From: Winogradskyella vincentii
GTDB taxonomy: Bacteria > Bacteroidota > Bacteroidia > Flavobacteriales > Flavobacteriaceae
DNA length: 64,000 bases
Assembly (NCBI RefSeq): GCF_020166345.1
Contig: NZ_JAIUJS010000009.1
Location: forward strand, 1-64,000
Direction of reading: 5' to 3'
Under the pieces are notes generated by a model, which ran no database searches, was not told the origin of the DNA, and worked only from the letters and a program-made list of their open reading frames with translations. Position 1 is the stretch's first letter, and every line of letters begins with the position of its first letter. Below, one piece after another: positions 63,860-64,000 of the stretch. The position numbers were made by a program, and so were the translations under genes.

Positions 63860-64000
63860 ATGAAAGTTTTAATCTATAGTGCTAAAGCTTTTGAAATTCC
63901 ATTTCTAGAAAAAGCCAATAGAAATAAACACCAAATAAAATTTATAGAAGATCGTTTAAATTCTAAAACTGCTGTAAAAGCAGTTGGTTATGATGCTGTT
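63860..64000 (+). CDS. D-isomer 2-hydroxyacid dehydrogenase (D-lactate dehydrogenase-like), 5' part
   Basis: The window ends after 47 codons, which read MKVLIYSAKAFEIPFLEKAN..., like the N terminus of the D-lactate dehydrogenase family (catalytic domain start). The NAD-binding and catalytic parts are outside the window. It is divergent from xdhC. Confidence 0.7.
   Translation, partial: MKVLIYSAKAFEIPFLEKANRNKHQIKFIEDRLNSKTAVKAVGYDAV

Overview
The window comes from a marine-type member of the Flavobacteriaceae (Bacteroidota). Evidence is the low GC content, promoters of the Bacteroidota form TTTG-N19-TAnnTTTG in front of the three tRNA genes, and many gene families typical of the group (DUF4290, DUF493/START/YqgE/HU neighbourhood, TIGR03643/DUF2805, Lacal_2735, BshB1, DUF2490, DUF3108). 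Proteorhodopsin with an adjacent Blh beta-carotene dioxygenase marks a light-using heterotroph.

Layout. 1-474 holds tandem repeats and hairpins, followed by tRNA-Met. 678-9441 is a housekeeping block: START-like protein, class IV aminotransferase, YqgE, HU, Fmt, RecQ, an ATPase, DUF493, DUF4290 and MurA. 9664-24046 is a 14 kb, one-directional, tightly packed photoprotection block. It encodes four photolyase/cryptochrome proteins, SRPBCC, TspO, glutathione peroxidase, two SDR-type proteins, GTP cyclohydrolase I, a flavin reductase-like protein, an ABC1/UbiB kinase-like protein, several small unknown proteins and, at its 5' end, a TetR-type regulator. 24129-26636 is an arsenic operon. 26815-38030 carries DUF2911, a PIG-L deacetylase/symporter pair, CorA, MscS, a lipoprotein and the Maf/UbiA/HAD/DUF2520 operon. 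38101-44127 carries a truncated haemoglobin, MscL, a giant ResB-CcsA fusion, two small membrane ORFs and a MATE pump. 44181-45898 is the divergent proteorhodopsin/blh pair. 45940-56386 holds a PLP enzyme, DUF2490, PckA, an SLC13 permease, BshB1, tRNA-His, two M28 peptidases and DUF3108. tRNA-Ser follows, then a periplasmic molybdenum hydroxylase with its maturation genes (56758-63691) and the start of a D-lactate dehydrogenase.

Two structures stand out. (1) A 30-bp inverted repeat, TGTTTAAn-N14-nTTAAACA, with an exact 14-base spacer, occurs four times. Two copies lie in tandem between proteorhodopsin and blh, one in front of the TetR gene that heads the photoprotection block, and one at an internal promoter of that block. 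I found no other copy by eye. This points to one shared, uncharacterised regulator joining phototrophy and photorepair. (2) Inside the photoprotection block a single-domain GIY-YIG nuclease gene is bracketed by two inverted REP-like units (cgTCnnTTCGAGT...GTATCGAGAA). About 3 kb away the same inverted pair occurs without the gene. The stems differ in sequence but keep complementarity, so this looks like a REPIN-type element with a GIY-YIG nuclease in place of the usual RAYT transposase.

Position counts, motifs and repeat arms were read directly by eye. Family names rest on recognised motifs, and functional links are inference from context. No database search was possible.
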